DNA from: Cokeromyces recurvatus | Lineage: Eukaryota > Mucoromycota > Mucoromycetes > Mucorales > Mucoraceae | Assembly (NCBI RefSeq): GCF_025118155.1 | Contig: NW_026251392.1 | Coordinates: 992,001-1,056,000 of the forward strand | Direction of reading: 5' to 3' | DNA length: 64,000 bases | In this document: positions 47,578 through 59,675 of the stretch, one piece after another | How the letters are laid out: every line of letters starts with the position of its first letter | Numbering within the stretch: the stretch's first letter is position 1 | Position numbers and translations under genes: made by a program | The notes under the pieces: model-generated | Seen by the model: the letters and a program-made list of their open reading frames with translations, nothing else | Database searches by the model: none | Told to the model about the DNA's origin: nothing

Positions 47578-50500
47578 ATGGTTAAGAAAGTTGTTGATTC
47601 TCGAGTACATACACTCATCAAGAATTGTGTACAGACAAAGCATAGATCTTTCTTTGTCATTGTAGGTGATAAAGGAAAAGACCAGGTAAAGATTCTTGAT
47701 ATATTATTTATTGCATGTAAATATATTAAAAAAAAAACTGATCTTTTTTTGCTAGGTTGTAAATTTACACTGGCTTTTATCCCAAGCCCAAGTTACTAGT
47801 CGACCTTCTGTTTTATGGTGCTATAAGAAAGAATTGGGATTTACAAGGTAAAAAAAATAAATTCAAATATATATATATTTTAATTTTGCTTATGTCTAAT
47901 ACACATATGTACACATATATATAGTCATCGTAAGAAACGTGAGAAGAAAATCAAAAACGACATTAAGCGAGGAATTCGAGATGTCAACAAAGAGGATCCT
48001 TTTGAACTTTTTATTACCGTTACTAATATTCGTTACGCCTATTATAAGGAAACACAAAATATTCTCGGTAACACTTATGGCATGTGTATTCTTCAAGATT
48101 TTGAAGCTATTACACCAAACACTTTAGCACGTACAATTGAAACTGTTGAAGGTGGAGGTATGGTAGTTCTTTTATTAAAGAGTATGAGTTCACTTAAGCA
48201 ATTATATACTATGACTATGGTAAGTTTAGGCACAAAAAAATAAAAAAAAAGCTCCACCAGTGCATGCAATGTATTTACATTTATATACAGGATGTTCATA
48301 GTAGATATCGTACCGAAGCCCACAACGATATTGTTGCACGTTTTAATGAACGATTTATTTTATCACTTGGATCTTGTGAGACATGTCTAGTTGTAGATGA
48401 TGAATTAAATGTTTTACCTATTAGTATGGGTAAGAATGTAAAGCCTTTAGCAATCAAATCATCTGACGAAAAAACACCTGAAGAAATTGAGCTTGCTGAA
48501 TTGAAAGAATCTTTGGCGGATACTGAACCTGTTGCATCTCTTGTCAAGGGAGCACGTACCTTGGATCAAGCAAAGGCAGTATTGACATTTATTGAAGCAA
48601 TTTCTGAAAAATCACTTCGTAGCACAGTAACTTTGACTGCTTCTCGTGGTCGTGGTAAATCTGCTGCACTTGGTATCGCTATGGCTTCTGCTGTTGCTTA
48701 TGGCTACTCTAATATTTTTGTCACGTCACCTAGTCCAGAAAATTTGAAGACATTATTTGAGTTTGTCTTCAAGACGTTTGATGCCCTTGGATATGAGGAG
48801 CATCTTGATTATGATATTGTTCAATCAACAAACCCTGATTTTAATAAGGCTATTGTTCGTGTGAATATATTTAAACAACATCGTCAAACAATTCAATATA
48901 TTCAACCTCAAGATGCACATGTCCTTGGACAGGCTGAACTTGTAGTTATTGATGAAGCAGCTGCAATTCCCTTGCCTTTGGTTCGTAAGCTTTTAGGTCC
49001 TTATCTTGTATTTATGGCTTCTACCATTAATGGTTATGAAGGTACTGGCCGTTCACTCTCACTCAAGTTAATCCAACAATTGCGTGAACAATCTAGAGGA
49101 ATTCCAATTAAGGATAAGGATGATACAGAAGGTATTGTTGTAAATCGCGATCTTCAAGCAAAGAAGGTAGAAGGATCTGATGGTGCATTAACAGGCCGTT
49201 CTCTAAAGGAAGTTACACTTGATGAGCCCATCCGTTATGCACCTAACGATCCTGTGGAGAAATGGTTGAATAAGCTTCTTTGTCTTGATGCTACTGTAAT
49301 TTCTAAAAACATTCAAGGTTGTCCTCATCCTTCAGAATGTGAATTGTACTATGTCAACCGAGATACCTTATTTTCTTACCACCCTGTTTCAGAAACTTTC
49401 TTACAACGTATGATGGCACTCTATGTATCCAGTCACTATAAAAATTCACCCAATGATTTGCAATTAATGAGTGATGCACCAGCTCATCATTTGTTTGTCT
49501 TACTTCCTCCAGTAAATGCAAAGACCAATAGTTTGCCTGATCCTCTGGTTGTTATTCAAGTATGTCTTGAAGGTGAAATCTCTCGCCAAACAGTTGTTAA
49601 TTCTCTTTCTCGTGGACAACGACCTTCAGGCGATATGATCCCTTGGCTTATTTCTCAACAATACCAAGACGATGACTTTGCTAGTCTTTCTGGTGCTCGT
49701 GTTGTACGTATTGCTACACATCCTGACTATGCCAAAATGGGTTATGGTTCAAGAGCACTTGAATTATTAACCAACTTCTACCAAGGTAAAGCCAATGATT
49801 TAAGTGAATCTACACAACCCCTGGATGACGAATCTTTGCCATTGGTTGAGGATTATGAGCTTGAAAACGCCAATCTCAAGACGGATCAAGTCAAAGTTCG
49901 AGATCCTAGTAAGATGCCTCCTCTCCTTACAAAGCTAGACGAAAAACGGGCACAGCGTCTTGATTATCTTGGTGTCTCTTATGGTCTTACAGCTTCACTC
50001 CATAAATTCTGGAAACGTGCAGGCTTTGTTCCACTTTATGTACGTCAGACAGCCAATGATCTTACAGGCGAGCATTCATGTGTCATGATCAAGGCATTGA
50101 CAGATACAGAGGACTCACGAGTGGCTAATGCAGCATGGCTTGATGCCTTTGCTCGTGATTTCTCAAAGCGATTCATTCATCTTTTATCCTATAATTTCCG
50201 CGAATTTACAGCTGTAAATGCTTTGAATATTCTTGACGGTGCCAAACAAGGACAAGATAGCGAACAAGAAGAAACTCGTGAATTAGACAAAGAAAGTCTG
50301 AGTCATTTATTTAGTCCCTATGATTTAAAACGTTTAGAATCCTATTCAAACAATATGCTTGATTATCATGTTATCTTGGATATGATTCCTACAATAGCTG
50401 AGCTTTATTTCAGGGGTGAGATGCCTACTGACATTAAACTTTCTGGAGTTCAAAGTGCGATCTTGCTTGGTATTGGCCTTCAACGCAAATCAGTTGATCA

Positions 50501-51011
50501 ACTTCAAGATGAACTCAATTTGGCTAGTAACCAAGTACTCGCTTTGTTTATAAAGATTGTTAGAAAGATATCAAACTATTTTGCCAAGGTAGAAACAAAG
50601 GCTTATGAAGAAACTGTGCCTGCACTCAAAAAGTCAGATAAAACAAGTCATAAGCGAGATGCAGCAGATGATGAAGCATGGAAACCAGTCAAGGAAGATT
50701 TGGAAGCTGATTTAGAAAAAGCTGGAGAAGAAGTGTTGGATGAATTAAAGGCTAAACAGCGTGAGCTTATTGATTCACTTGACCTTAGTAAATATGCTAT
50801 TGGTGGTACAGATGAAGAATGGGCTGCTGCTGGAGATCGTGTTAAGGCACTCACTTCTGGTAAAAAGAGTGGAATGAGTTCAGTTGTAAGTATCAAGAAT
50901 GAGAACTCATCTAAGAAGAGAAAATTGGAGAGTGCACAACAGATATCTGAAAAGGAACAAAAGCGTCTTATGGGTAAAGTCAAATTGTCAAAAAAGGCAA
51001 AAAGTTCTTAA
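47578..51011 (+). CDS. KRE33: RNA cytidine acetyltransferase Kre33/NAT10
   Basis: Four exons (47,578-47,685; 47,756-47,847; 47,925-48,219; 48,291-51,011) give 1,071 residues, close to the 1,056 of yeast Kre33. The enzyme makes N4-acetylcytidine in 18S rRNA and some tRNAs using ATP and acetyl-CoA, in the nucleolus. N-terminus VKKVVDSRVHTLIKNCV is the family start. The helicase-like ATPase has Walker A LTASRGRGKSAALG (about residue 280-294) and VVIDEAAAIPLP. The GNAT part has RIATHPDYAKMGYGSRALEL, and the tRNA-binding tail ends in a Lys-rich nuclear signal (KLSKKAKSS). All junctions are in phase. The short first exons are typical for genes in this window. Confidence 0.96.
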
Positions 51012-51234
51012 GATTTCAGTATAATTTTTTTCCCCTTCTTCCTATATATTTCTGTAATATATTTTTGTTAATAAATTCAACATGTGTCATATCAAATATT
51101 TCTTATATGGATATTACGTTCTATAATAGTTTTACCCACGTTAATATATATAAGTTTATTCTATATATAAAACAATTCATTATTTTCTTTGTCTTTTCTT
51201 ATTGTTTGCTTTTTCCTTTTTTTTTTTTTCTTTT

Positions 51235-51266
<32 letters not shown>

Positions 51267-51321
51267 TTTCTTTTTCTTTTTCTTTTATATATATATACAT
51301 ATACATATATATATACATATT
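51012..51321. promoter_or_regulatory. KRE33 to alcohol-oxidase intergenic region with (TTTTTC)n leader
   Basis: 310 bases. From 51,214 to 51,287 the plus strand is almost pure T with C every six bases, a polypyrimidine tandem repeat ending 35 bases before the start codon. Such tracts may act as nucleosome-excluding promoter elements; that is inference. Confidence 0.5.
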
Positions 51322-53679
51322 ATGACTATGTATTCACCTTTAGTGCTTACACAGCCTCAGGAACAAACGTTAGGAGCTATCTTTGATACCTTTCTTGGCC
51401 CACTTACTGACAAAGAAGAAGAACTACAACAGAGAATCAAGGGTAAAGAAGATATCTATGAAGTCACGACAGCACAAGCCCATCAACTTGCTCAACTCTC
51501 TGCTAGTTCTTTAAAGGTCACAAGCATAGTGACTGAGTTTATGAGCCATTATGTGCCTCCTGAGAAACGAGGAGATTTACTACGTATCTTGGATCTCTTG
51601 GGAACACAGGTGGGGACTTTGTTGCTCACTGGGCATTGGAGGCAACAGTTCGGGGCCTTGACACAAAGGAGCCGTGAACAAGTGATGTTGCAATGGAAGA
51701 ACTCCAACGTGAAGCCATTACGTCATCTATACAAGACATTCTCTAGTCTGTGTCTCTTTAATGCCTATAGTCAAAGGGCCTCACCTTTAATCAAAAGTAT
51801 TGGACATGATGGTGCCTCTGGTGATGTCTTTTTTGAAACTCATCCCGATTATGATCCAATTGAACATGAACGGATTCCAATCATGAGCAACATTCAAAAT
51901 AATAATAGTTTCACCGTGGATGTGGTGGTAGTAGGCAGTGGTGCAGGTGGAGGTGTGGCTGCAGCTGAATTGGCAAAAGCGGGATATACAGTGTTAGTAA
52001 TCGAAAAGGGACGCTATTTTCATCAATCAGAGATAGTTCAAGCTGAAGAAGAGTGTTACAAGAATATGTATGATACAGGAACGGCCACATTATCTACGAA
52101 TGGATCCATTCAATGTTTGGCGGGGTCAACGATGGGTGGAGGAACAGAGGTGAACTATCTGGTCTCTTTAAAGCCCCAGCATTTTGTACGAGAAGAGTGG
52201 GCAAAACAAGGCTTGCCTTATTTTATTTCATCACAGGTTATAAAAATAAACTATTTGTTTTGTAATTATATATTTATTTATTTTTTTATATAAATGTATT
52301 TTTATTTTTTATATATAGTTTAATACAGATCTTGAAGCTGTCTTTCAACGAATTGGGGCAAGTCAAGATAACTTTTTAGATACAAAGACAACTCAAAAGT
52401 TTGAGCAAGGATGTCGGTAAAGTATATATTATGAAGATAGATTAGATTAGACGATTATAGAGTATGTAATGACCTTTTTTTTTTTAAAAAAAAACAAAAA
52501 GTGAGCTTGGTTATCATATTGAAAAAGTACATGTGAATACAGGAGGAAAAGCACATTACTGCAGTCGGTGTATGATGGGATGTAAATCAGGTATCAAGAA
52601 TAGTACAACTAATACTTGGCTCAAGGATGCTCTTGATACTGGCAGAACAAAATTCCTTGATCAAACACGCGTTATTCGTATCTTAACGTCTGGACAGAAA
52701 GCAACAGGTGTAGAATGTCAACTACCAAACCAACAAGTCATCAAGATTAGAGCCAAAAGGGTGATTGTTGCCTGTGGAGCACTTTGTACGCCTAGTTTAT
52801 TAAGAGCGAGTGGTCTACGTAATCCTAACATTGGACGGCATTTACGGCTTCAACCTATCCTATTTACTTTTGGTGTTTATAATGAAACGATTCGACAGTC
52901 AGATGGACAATTAATTACACGCGTCTGTAACGCCTCTGATAATGTCCATGGTGACTATTATGGAGCTAAAATTGAAGAAGGTGTAACACTTCCTGGAATG
53001 TTAGCCACATTACTCCCTTGGTATGGGTCTGCACAGCACAAAAGTTTGATGTTGAGACATAAATCAATTCTTTCACTTCTTAATGTTGTTCGTGATAAGG
53101 ATTCAGTAGGGGCTGTCAAATTTGATTCTCATTCTTATTTTAAACTGAATGGAAGTCCAGTATATGACTATTCACTTTCTAAACATGATGAGCAGTCAAT
53201 GATGGTTTCAGCTGAACGAGCTATAAAAATCTTGGTAACCTCAGGAGCACGCGAACTCTATACGAGTCAGGCGAATGTATTGCCCTTTGAATTTAGAGAA
53301 GATGAAGAAAGCTGTATCGATAATCCCAGGTTTATAAAATGGTTAGAAGAAGTACGTAAAGCAGGAGTAAGTGCTATTTCGACCCCACTTGCATCCGTAC
53401 ATCAACTAGGTTCATGGTATATATATACATATGTATATATGAATATATATTAGACTAAAATATTTATTTATTTATAATAATAGCCGCATGGGAACACATC
53501 CTAAATCATCTGTTATTCAACCTACAGGTGAAACATGGGAAGTAAAGAATTTATTCATTGTCGATGGGTCTGTATTCCCAACAGCAGTAGGTGTAAATCC
53601 AATGGTAACAATTGAAGCTATTAGTTTATCTATTTCACGTCAAATAGTGGCATCTTTGAATCAAAATTGCCACTTATAA
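51322..53679 (+). CDS. long-chain fatty alcohol oxidase (GMC family)
   Basis: Four exons (51,322-52,236; 52,319-52,416; 52,502-53,416; 53,484-53,679) give 707 residues. Fatty alcohol oxidases turn long-chain alcohols into aldehydes with release of hydrogen peroxide, usually in peroxisome or ER membranes, as part of omega-oxidation. The FAD fold is clear at about 200-230 (VVVVGSGAGGGVAAAELAKA, then IEKG). GSTMGGGTEVNYLVSL is the second GMC signature, HYCSRCMMGCKSG a Cys-rich loop known from alcohol oxidases of this type, and the end has GSCRMGTHPKSSV rebuilt across intron 3 and VDGSVFPTAVGVNPM with the catalytic region. The start is the ATG after the polypyrimidine leader; the longer frame through the T tract is an artefact. 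Confidence 0.92.
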
Positions 53680-54241
53680 TGAATAGCATGAAGAGACTTT
53701 AGTCCTTTTCTTTTGCAAATAAATAAATTTTATTCGATTATTGCAGTAAAAATATATATAAATATATACATATATATATAAATATATATGTGTATACATC
53801 TATACATGTATATACAAATATATAAAAATATATTGTCTTTATGTAATAAATATATAAATATCAGATTTAAATAAAATCCTATAATAAATACACATGTCAA
53901 AAAAGATTTTGTATATTATTATAGTAAAGAGGAAGAAAGCATTTTTTTCCCCCCCTTTATCATATAGTCATAACTTTGCATCGTGAATCTGATTTTAGGC
54001 ATTTAGCAGTCGTTATAATTTAGAGTTAGTAGTATGCTATAATAATAGCATGTGAATTGTAATTTATAACCCATTGTGTCACTTTAATTATGAAGTAAAA
54101 ACGTGGGCTATATAATGAATGTGAAAATAAAGCAATAGTAAGTTGATAAAGAGTAATATTAAATGTGCTTATCTTTGATTAGAAATAAGGGGGGAAGCAG
54201 ATAATAATAAAGGATTGTCTATTATTACCTATACACACACG

Positions 54242-54281
<40 letters not shown>

Positions 54282-54471
54282 CAAATATGTGTATAATAAT
54301 AACATAATTGATAGACACATATAAATATGAATGTACACACATGTATATTATTATTTTTTTCCCTTTTTTTTATTTTTTTTCTCTTTCTATTTCTTTCTCT
54401 CTTTTTTTCCTATTTATTATTTATTTTTTATTTTATTTTATTTTATTTTATTTTATTTTTTTTTTAATTAA
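53680..54471. other. intergenic with TA and CA microsatellites
   Basis: Contains (AT)-rich arrays at about 53,750-53,830 and a (CA)n(TA)n microsatellite at about 54,234-54,281, then T-rich repeats (TTTTA)n up to the bHLH start. No gene is seen. Confidence 0.45.
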
Positions 54472-55599
54472 ATGGAATCAAGTTCATCAATGTCAAGTAA
54501 TCTTAATCATAATAATGATGACTGGATTTATCATCAAAATAATGAATCTTTATTACAAGAACCAGTACCATTTGAAGGTATTATTACTATAATTATTTAA
54601 TGCATTATTTTCATATGATATTTTATTTATTCAATAAATTAAATAGATTTCAAGTTTAGTTTCAATAATGATTTGTTTTCTACTGCCTCTTTTGTTAGCC
54701 CGTATTTATTTCAACAAGACCTTAATACAACTACAGTTTTAAATGAAAATGATCAAAAGACGTTTTCAAACTTTCTAGATACTTTCTTTGTGGAGGAAGA
54801 AATGGAAGAAAAAAGACGTAATTCGATATTAAAAAGCTTGGATGAACAAAAAAAGTTAAGAGTTAAACAGGCAACTGATCTTGTGACTCAAAATAGTGTA
54901 ACTAATAAAATATACCTAAGAAAGAGTACGGATACTATTATGCCAACTATAAATAAAAAACGTAATCATTATCAAGAAGAAGAAGCAGAAACAGAAACAG
55001 AACAATTATCCATTGTAAAACCTAAAAGAGCAAAAGCACATAAAGAGTTATTAACAGAGGAAGAAAAGAGAGCCAATCATATTGCATCTGAACAAAAACG
55101 ACGAAGCATCATTCGTCATGGTTTCAATGAGTTAACTGAATTGGTTCCTACTTTAAAGAACATAAATAATTCAAAAAGTACAGTTTTATTTAAAGCAGCT
55201 GAATTTATAAGTCATTTAGAAAGGAGAAACAAATCTTTAAGAGAAAAGATAAGAACTCTAGAATTAAGAGTTAAAGTAGAACAAAACAGTAACGTCCATT
55301 TACCAGCCATTAAAACAACAACAATATCAAATCATCATCACCATCATCATCATCATCATTATCAGCAGCAACAACAACAACAAAAGATGTCATCACCAAA
55401 ACAATCAGCATTAAATTCTTTAGAAGCTAATGCAAGAAATGCATTATTAGCACATAAATCACAACAAAAACAATTATTGTTACTACAGGAACAATTACAA
55501 TTACATCAACGTTTGCTTGTTCCAAAGAACAAGCTACCACCTATTCACATTGCCAATAAGCAATCTGAACAAGATCTATTATCTATGACTGATAAATAA
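54472..55599 (+). CDS. bHLH transcription factor
   Basis: Two exons (54,472-54,577; 54,647-55,599) give 352 residues. The bHLH domain is at about 174-228: basic region EEKRANHIASEQKRRSIIRH with His180, Glu184 and Arg187/188 as in E-box (CACGTG-type) binders, helix 1 GFNELTELVPTL, a short loop, and helix 2 STVLFKAAEFISHLERRN. It runs on into a leucine-rich coiled segment (LREKIRTLELRV). This bHLH-zip layout is like Ino4/MAX-type fungal factors. A run of ten His then seven Gln follows. The N-terminal part is acidic and may activate. Target genes are unknown. The stop codon is 7 nt from that of the convergent NNF1-like gene. Confidence 0.85.
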
Positions 55600-55606
55600 T
55601 TTATTA

Positions 55607-56469
55607 TCATAACTCTGCTTTTGTAATATCAAAATCCATTTCTTTCATTAAATCAATTAACTCTTCTATTCGTATTGTATTTACAATTGAAATATTCTAT
55701 GTATATACATTTATGTTACTAGTAAGCTCTAAATCGTATAAAATATCTTGTTTGTTTAAAATATGTGTAAATACCTCATCAAATTGACTTAATTCTGATT
55801 CTAATTTTGATACTTTTTCTTGTTTTTGTAAATCTTGATCTTTTATTTTATTCATCAACTCATAATTCTCTTCAATAAGCTATAATCATGTAAATAGGCT
55901 ACTTTTATTTATTTTTGAATGTATTGCTTACTTTATTTAATGTCTCTTGTAATCGATGAAGTTCGTCTTTTTTTGATTTATATATAATTCCGTTTGTTAC
56001 TTGCTCTGGTGTCGGTACAAGTTGTGTTTTCACTCTTTCCCTCTTCTCTGCTTCTTCTATTAATTCATCAAGCTTTTTCTGTTTCTCTATCAACTGTCTA
56101 TCCTGTATAATAATAGCTATTCCTTTCTAAATAACTTGTTTAATTTGAGGAGGGTTTTTTTATTTTCTCAATCCTTACATCATCATTATTTTACCTTGAA
56201 TTCTTGTATCATATAATCTTCTCCCTGTGAATGACATTCTTTTATTTCGTTTATTAGATCAGGTAAAATAGGTTCAAATATTTCAATCAAGGTAGATAAT
56301 CTATCATCATATATAGGTTATTAAAACGTATACATGACAAAATAACCAATCTAATTATAATTTACGTCACTGCTTCTATACATTTATTCATCCATTTATT
56401 TGTTAAACTGTTAAATTCAGCTGCTGTATCTCTTTTTTTCACATTCGTTGATTCTAAATCTACTTTCAT
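55607..56469 (-). CDS. kinetochore MIND-complex subunit Nnf1-like
   Basis: Five exons (56,469-56,366; 56,300-56,195; 56,102-55,932; 55,879-55,775; 55,696-55,607) give 191 residues, close to the family size. The protein is nearly all coiled coil. The block EKQKKLDELIEEAEKRE followed by LVPTPEQV fits the Nnf1/PMF1 consensus of a LN.LD.LI.EA.KR helix and a TP-containing turn, and CIEAVTTLSTLIEIFEPILP fits the N-terminal head. Nnf1 pairs with Mtw1 in the MIND (Mis12) complex that links centromere and microtubule. Only the third exon is obvious as an open frame; the rest was rebuilt by splice phase. The assignment is moderate because coiled coils look alike. Confidence 0.6.
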
Positions 56470-56522
56470 GTGCAAAGTTTTGATTGTTAAAAAGAAAAAA
56501 AAAGGAAAAAGAAAAAGAAATT

Positions 56523-56558
<36 letters not shown>

Positions 56559-56772
56559 AGATAAAGGTAAAGAAGAGTAGTAAAATAAATTAGAATTCCG
56601 TTCACACGACGTCACAAATTAGGCTTTTTAAAGACGGTGGTGGGGAAGCCAGCAGAACAAAAAAAGAGAGAAATGGCACAGAATCCGGGGCAAATAAACA
56701 TTTTTTTTTTTTGTTATTGTTGTTGCTTTAGTTTCAAACTTCCCCCCACTCATTTTTTTTTCTTTGGACGAA
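56470..56772. promoter_or_regulatory. divergent promoter NNF1-like / NDUFS3
   Basis: 303 bases between two start codons on opposite strands. It contains a 34-T tract at 56,524-56,557 and a short GC-richer block near 56,600-56,700 (GACGTCAC, a CRE/ATF-like palindrome core, at 56,608). The motif may be chance. Confidence 0.4.
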
Positions 56773-57779
56773 ATGGCATTACGATTATTGAGTGCAACCA
56801 TGATGCGTCGCCAAATGACAACACCAGGTAATATTTATTTATTACTATAATATAAATATAAAGATATAAATATATATATATATATGTTTCGTTCTAAATA
56901 ATTATTATGCTTTCAAGTTATTCGTATGAATGCTGTACGTTCTTTTGCTTCAACTTCGATACAAGGTAAAAAAATGATTTAATTTAAAAAAAAAATAGTA
57001 AAAATTAACAATCAATTTATATAGCATCAGAAACTAAAAATTATAGCAAAGTCTCTGCTGATCCCAACTTCAAGTCGGGCAATGATGTATTTCATGAATA
57101 TGGACAGTACCTCATGTCTGTTTTACCCAAATTCATTCAACAATTTAGCGTATACAAAGATGAATTAACACTCTATGTGGCCCCCAGTGGCGTCTATCAA
57201 GTGATTCATTTTTTGCGTGATCATACTAATGCCCAGTTCAAGTCCTGTATGGATATTACAGGAGCCGATTTCCCCTCACGCGAGAATCGATTTGAAGTAG
57301 TTTATAATTTGTTAAGTATGAAATACAATGGACGTATTCGAGTAAAGACATATGCTAGCGAAACGTCCCCTGTCCCCTCTGTTGTACCTCTCTATAGTGG
57401 GGCTAATTGGCAAGAGCGTGAGACGTATGATATGTATGGTGTCTTCTTTACTGGACATCCTGATTTAAGACGTATTTTGACAGATTATGGTTTTGAAGGT
57501 CACCCCCTTAGAAAAGATTTCCCATTGACAGGTTATGTTGAAGTACGCTATGATGAAGAAAAGAAGCATGTAGTAACAGAGCCTGTTGAATTATCACAAG
57601 CCTTTAGAAATTTTGAAGGAGCACTTTCACCTTGGGAACAAACTGGTAATGCTTCATTTATATGACTATTTATATAAATATATATATCTAATTTTTTAAC
57701 TCATATTCTTGTATTAAACATAGGTGCTGGACGTGATGATACTCCCAAAAAAATTGAAAGTGATCAAATGAAGAAATAA
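56773..57779 (+). CDS. NDUFS3: NADH:ubiquinone oxidoreductase 30-kDa subunit (NDUFS3)
   Basis: Four exons (56,773-56,827; 56,918-56,965; 57,025-57,645; 57,724-57,779) give 259 residues. This core subunit of respiratory complex I sits in the peripheral arm of the inner mitochondrial membrane. The complex I 30-kDa signature is intact: [20 protein letters not shown] followed by [18 protein letters not shown]. The N-terminal residues ([32 protein letters not shown]) form an Arg-rich presequence spread over two tiny exons. The C-terminus is a short basic tail on exon 4. All introns are phase 1. Start chosen as the first ATG that yields the presequence. Confidence 0.95.
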
Positions 57780-57952
57780 TAATTATGATGCATTTATATC
57801 ATCTGAATAAGATTACCATTTTTATGATTTCTCCTTTTATATAATTTTAAAAATAAAAAAATATAAAAAATAAAAAAAAAATAAATAAATAAATAAATAA
57901 ATAAAAATAAGGCTTTTTTTTTTTTCTCTTTATTATTATTATTGTTTGTTTC

Positions 57953-58362
57953 ATGACTATTTTGATACATTGTAGTGAATGTATAAAAGAAGTATTTAGA
58001 AAATTATTTTATACAATAGGTACGCTATAATATTTATCTATAATTTGATTTGATTTATTGATTACAAAGTTGAAATAATAGAACATAAATTATTATCGAT
58101 TCTTATTCTAATAATATGTTTCTCAATCATAATAACCATTTTGTTACTCAAAAGAAGAAGAAGAAGAAATTATGAAGAAATAGCAGCAGATGAAGAAGAA
58201 GAAGAATTATTTGGGAAAACAATACGTCTAAAAAAGACAAGTACTTATTATCAATGGAATCGAACTGTACCTTCAGACAATAATAAACAAGCAGCATTAT
58301 GGTGGTGGAAAAGGAAATCTGATATGCTAATACAAAAATACTCTGCTATTCCATCTACTTGA
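57953..58362 (+). CDS. small single-pass membrane protein, hypothetical
   Basis: A two-exon model (57,953-58,019; 58,070-58,362; 50-nt intron, acceptor CAAAG) gives 119 residues. The N-terminal 25 residues contain HCSEC. A strongly hydrophobic helix follows (LSILILIICFSIIITILLL), then RRRRR, an acidic run (ADEEEEE) and a Trp-rich end (ALWWWKRKSDM). The Arg cluster after the helix suggests the C-terminus faces the cytosol. No family is recognised. Without the intron there is no ATG for the frame. Independent evidence for transcription is lacking, so this is a tentative gene. Confidence 0.42.
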
Positions 58363-59675
58363 TTACACTTTTTTTTTTTTTCTTTTTCCCCAGTATGAAT
58401 AAATACCTTTTGTATACATTTATTATATAATGACATCTAAAATATATATTAAATTATTCTGGTTAAAATTAAATAAAGTGGAGGAATTAAAGTTAAATTA
58501 CTTGAAAATTTAATATCAATACTGCAATAATTCTTACTTTCATCGTAATACACTTTAAACAGTAAATCAATCAAGCCAGCAATTTGAGCAAAAGCCCTGG
58601 AGAAGAGGTGACGAGTTTAACAGGAATAAGAAAAAGAAAAAGAATAAGAAAAAGGCTTTCCCCCCCCAAATGGGTCACTAAACTAAAGTAAAGTCATTGC
58701 AAATGATACATGCATTTAGGGAAGACCAATATATGAAAATGAGGAGGAAGAGAAGGAAGGAGGAGGTGGAAGGGGCCCTTATGCAGATGGATAGCTTATA
58801 TAACTGATGTTTATTCCAATAACCGAATCTCTAGCGGAGAACAGTAACCTCGTTTAACGTAGGACATTAGGGAGGGGAAAGCCAAAATAATTAAGTACTT
58901 AGAGTACATGCTGCTGCTACTACTACTACTATTAGGGCTCTTGGTTGTATTGTTTGGTATAAATTTTGATATATTATAAACTCACTTGTCTAGATTATTA
59001 GCACTAAGGAACAACTATGTTTTAATGAGTTTGTTATTATTATTACTATAGAAGAGTGAAGCATTTCTCAATAACTCCTGCAAAAAAAAAAGGTGACTGT
59101 GTGTATTTAGATTATGATAAAAAAAAAAGTAGCTGTCTACAAATAATAACGTATCTCCCCGATTTTTACATAATAAACCCCTCCTTCCCCGAGTGTAGGA
59201 TGATGTGGCGCGATTTCTATTATAACGTCATATTAGATGATATACATAAAAGGGAAAATAAATAGAAAAGACATGAAGAGGATTAATAAAGACTACATAT
59301 GCTTTAACAATAACTTTATTAGTGAATGTGAATGTACTACCCATTACAAGTTAAGTTGGTTTGAGTAGTAAGAACCAGTAGTCTTACTAGGCTAATCATT
59401 CTTCATTGTTGGTTAGACTTCGCACAACACCATTTTCCTCTATAAATAATATTGCACATGTTAAAAAAAAAAATTCCAAAGTTAACTATCAGAGCTTATA
59501 TGTTAATAATAAATAAGTAAAGAAGCTTTTTATTATAATATAAAAAGTGATATACTATCAAAAAAAAGGAAAAAAAAAAGGGAAATAGGGTAACCGGTAA
59601 AATATATATACATATACACATACATATACACATATACACATACATATACACATATTAGACATATGGATTCATCAT
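58363..59675. other. intergenic region with microsatellites
   Basis: A purine-rich stretch lies at about 58,735-58,775 and a run of CACATAC/ATATAC repeats at about 59,603-59,655. An open frame at 59,056-59,265 has no ATG start and is not supported. Nothing else is recognised. Confidence 0.4.

Noticed and set aside
59056..59265. 69-codon plus-strand frame
   Set aside because: No ATG, no splice support, A-run driven composition.
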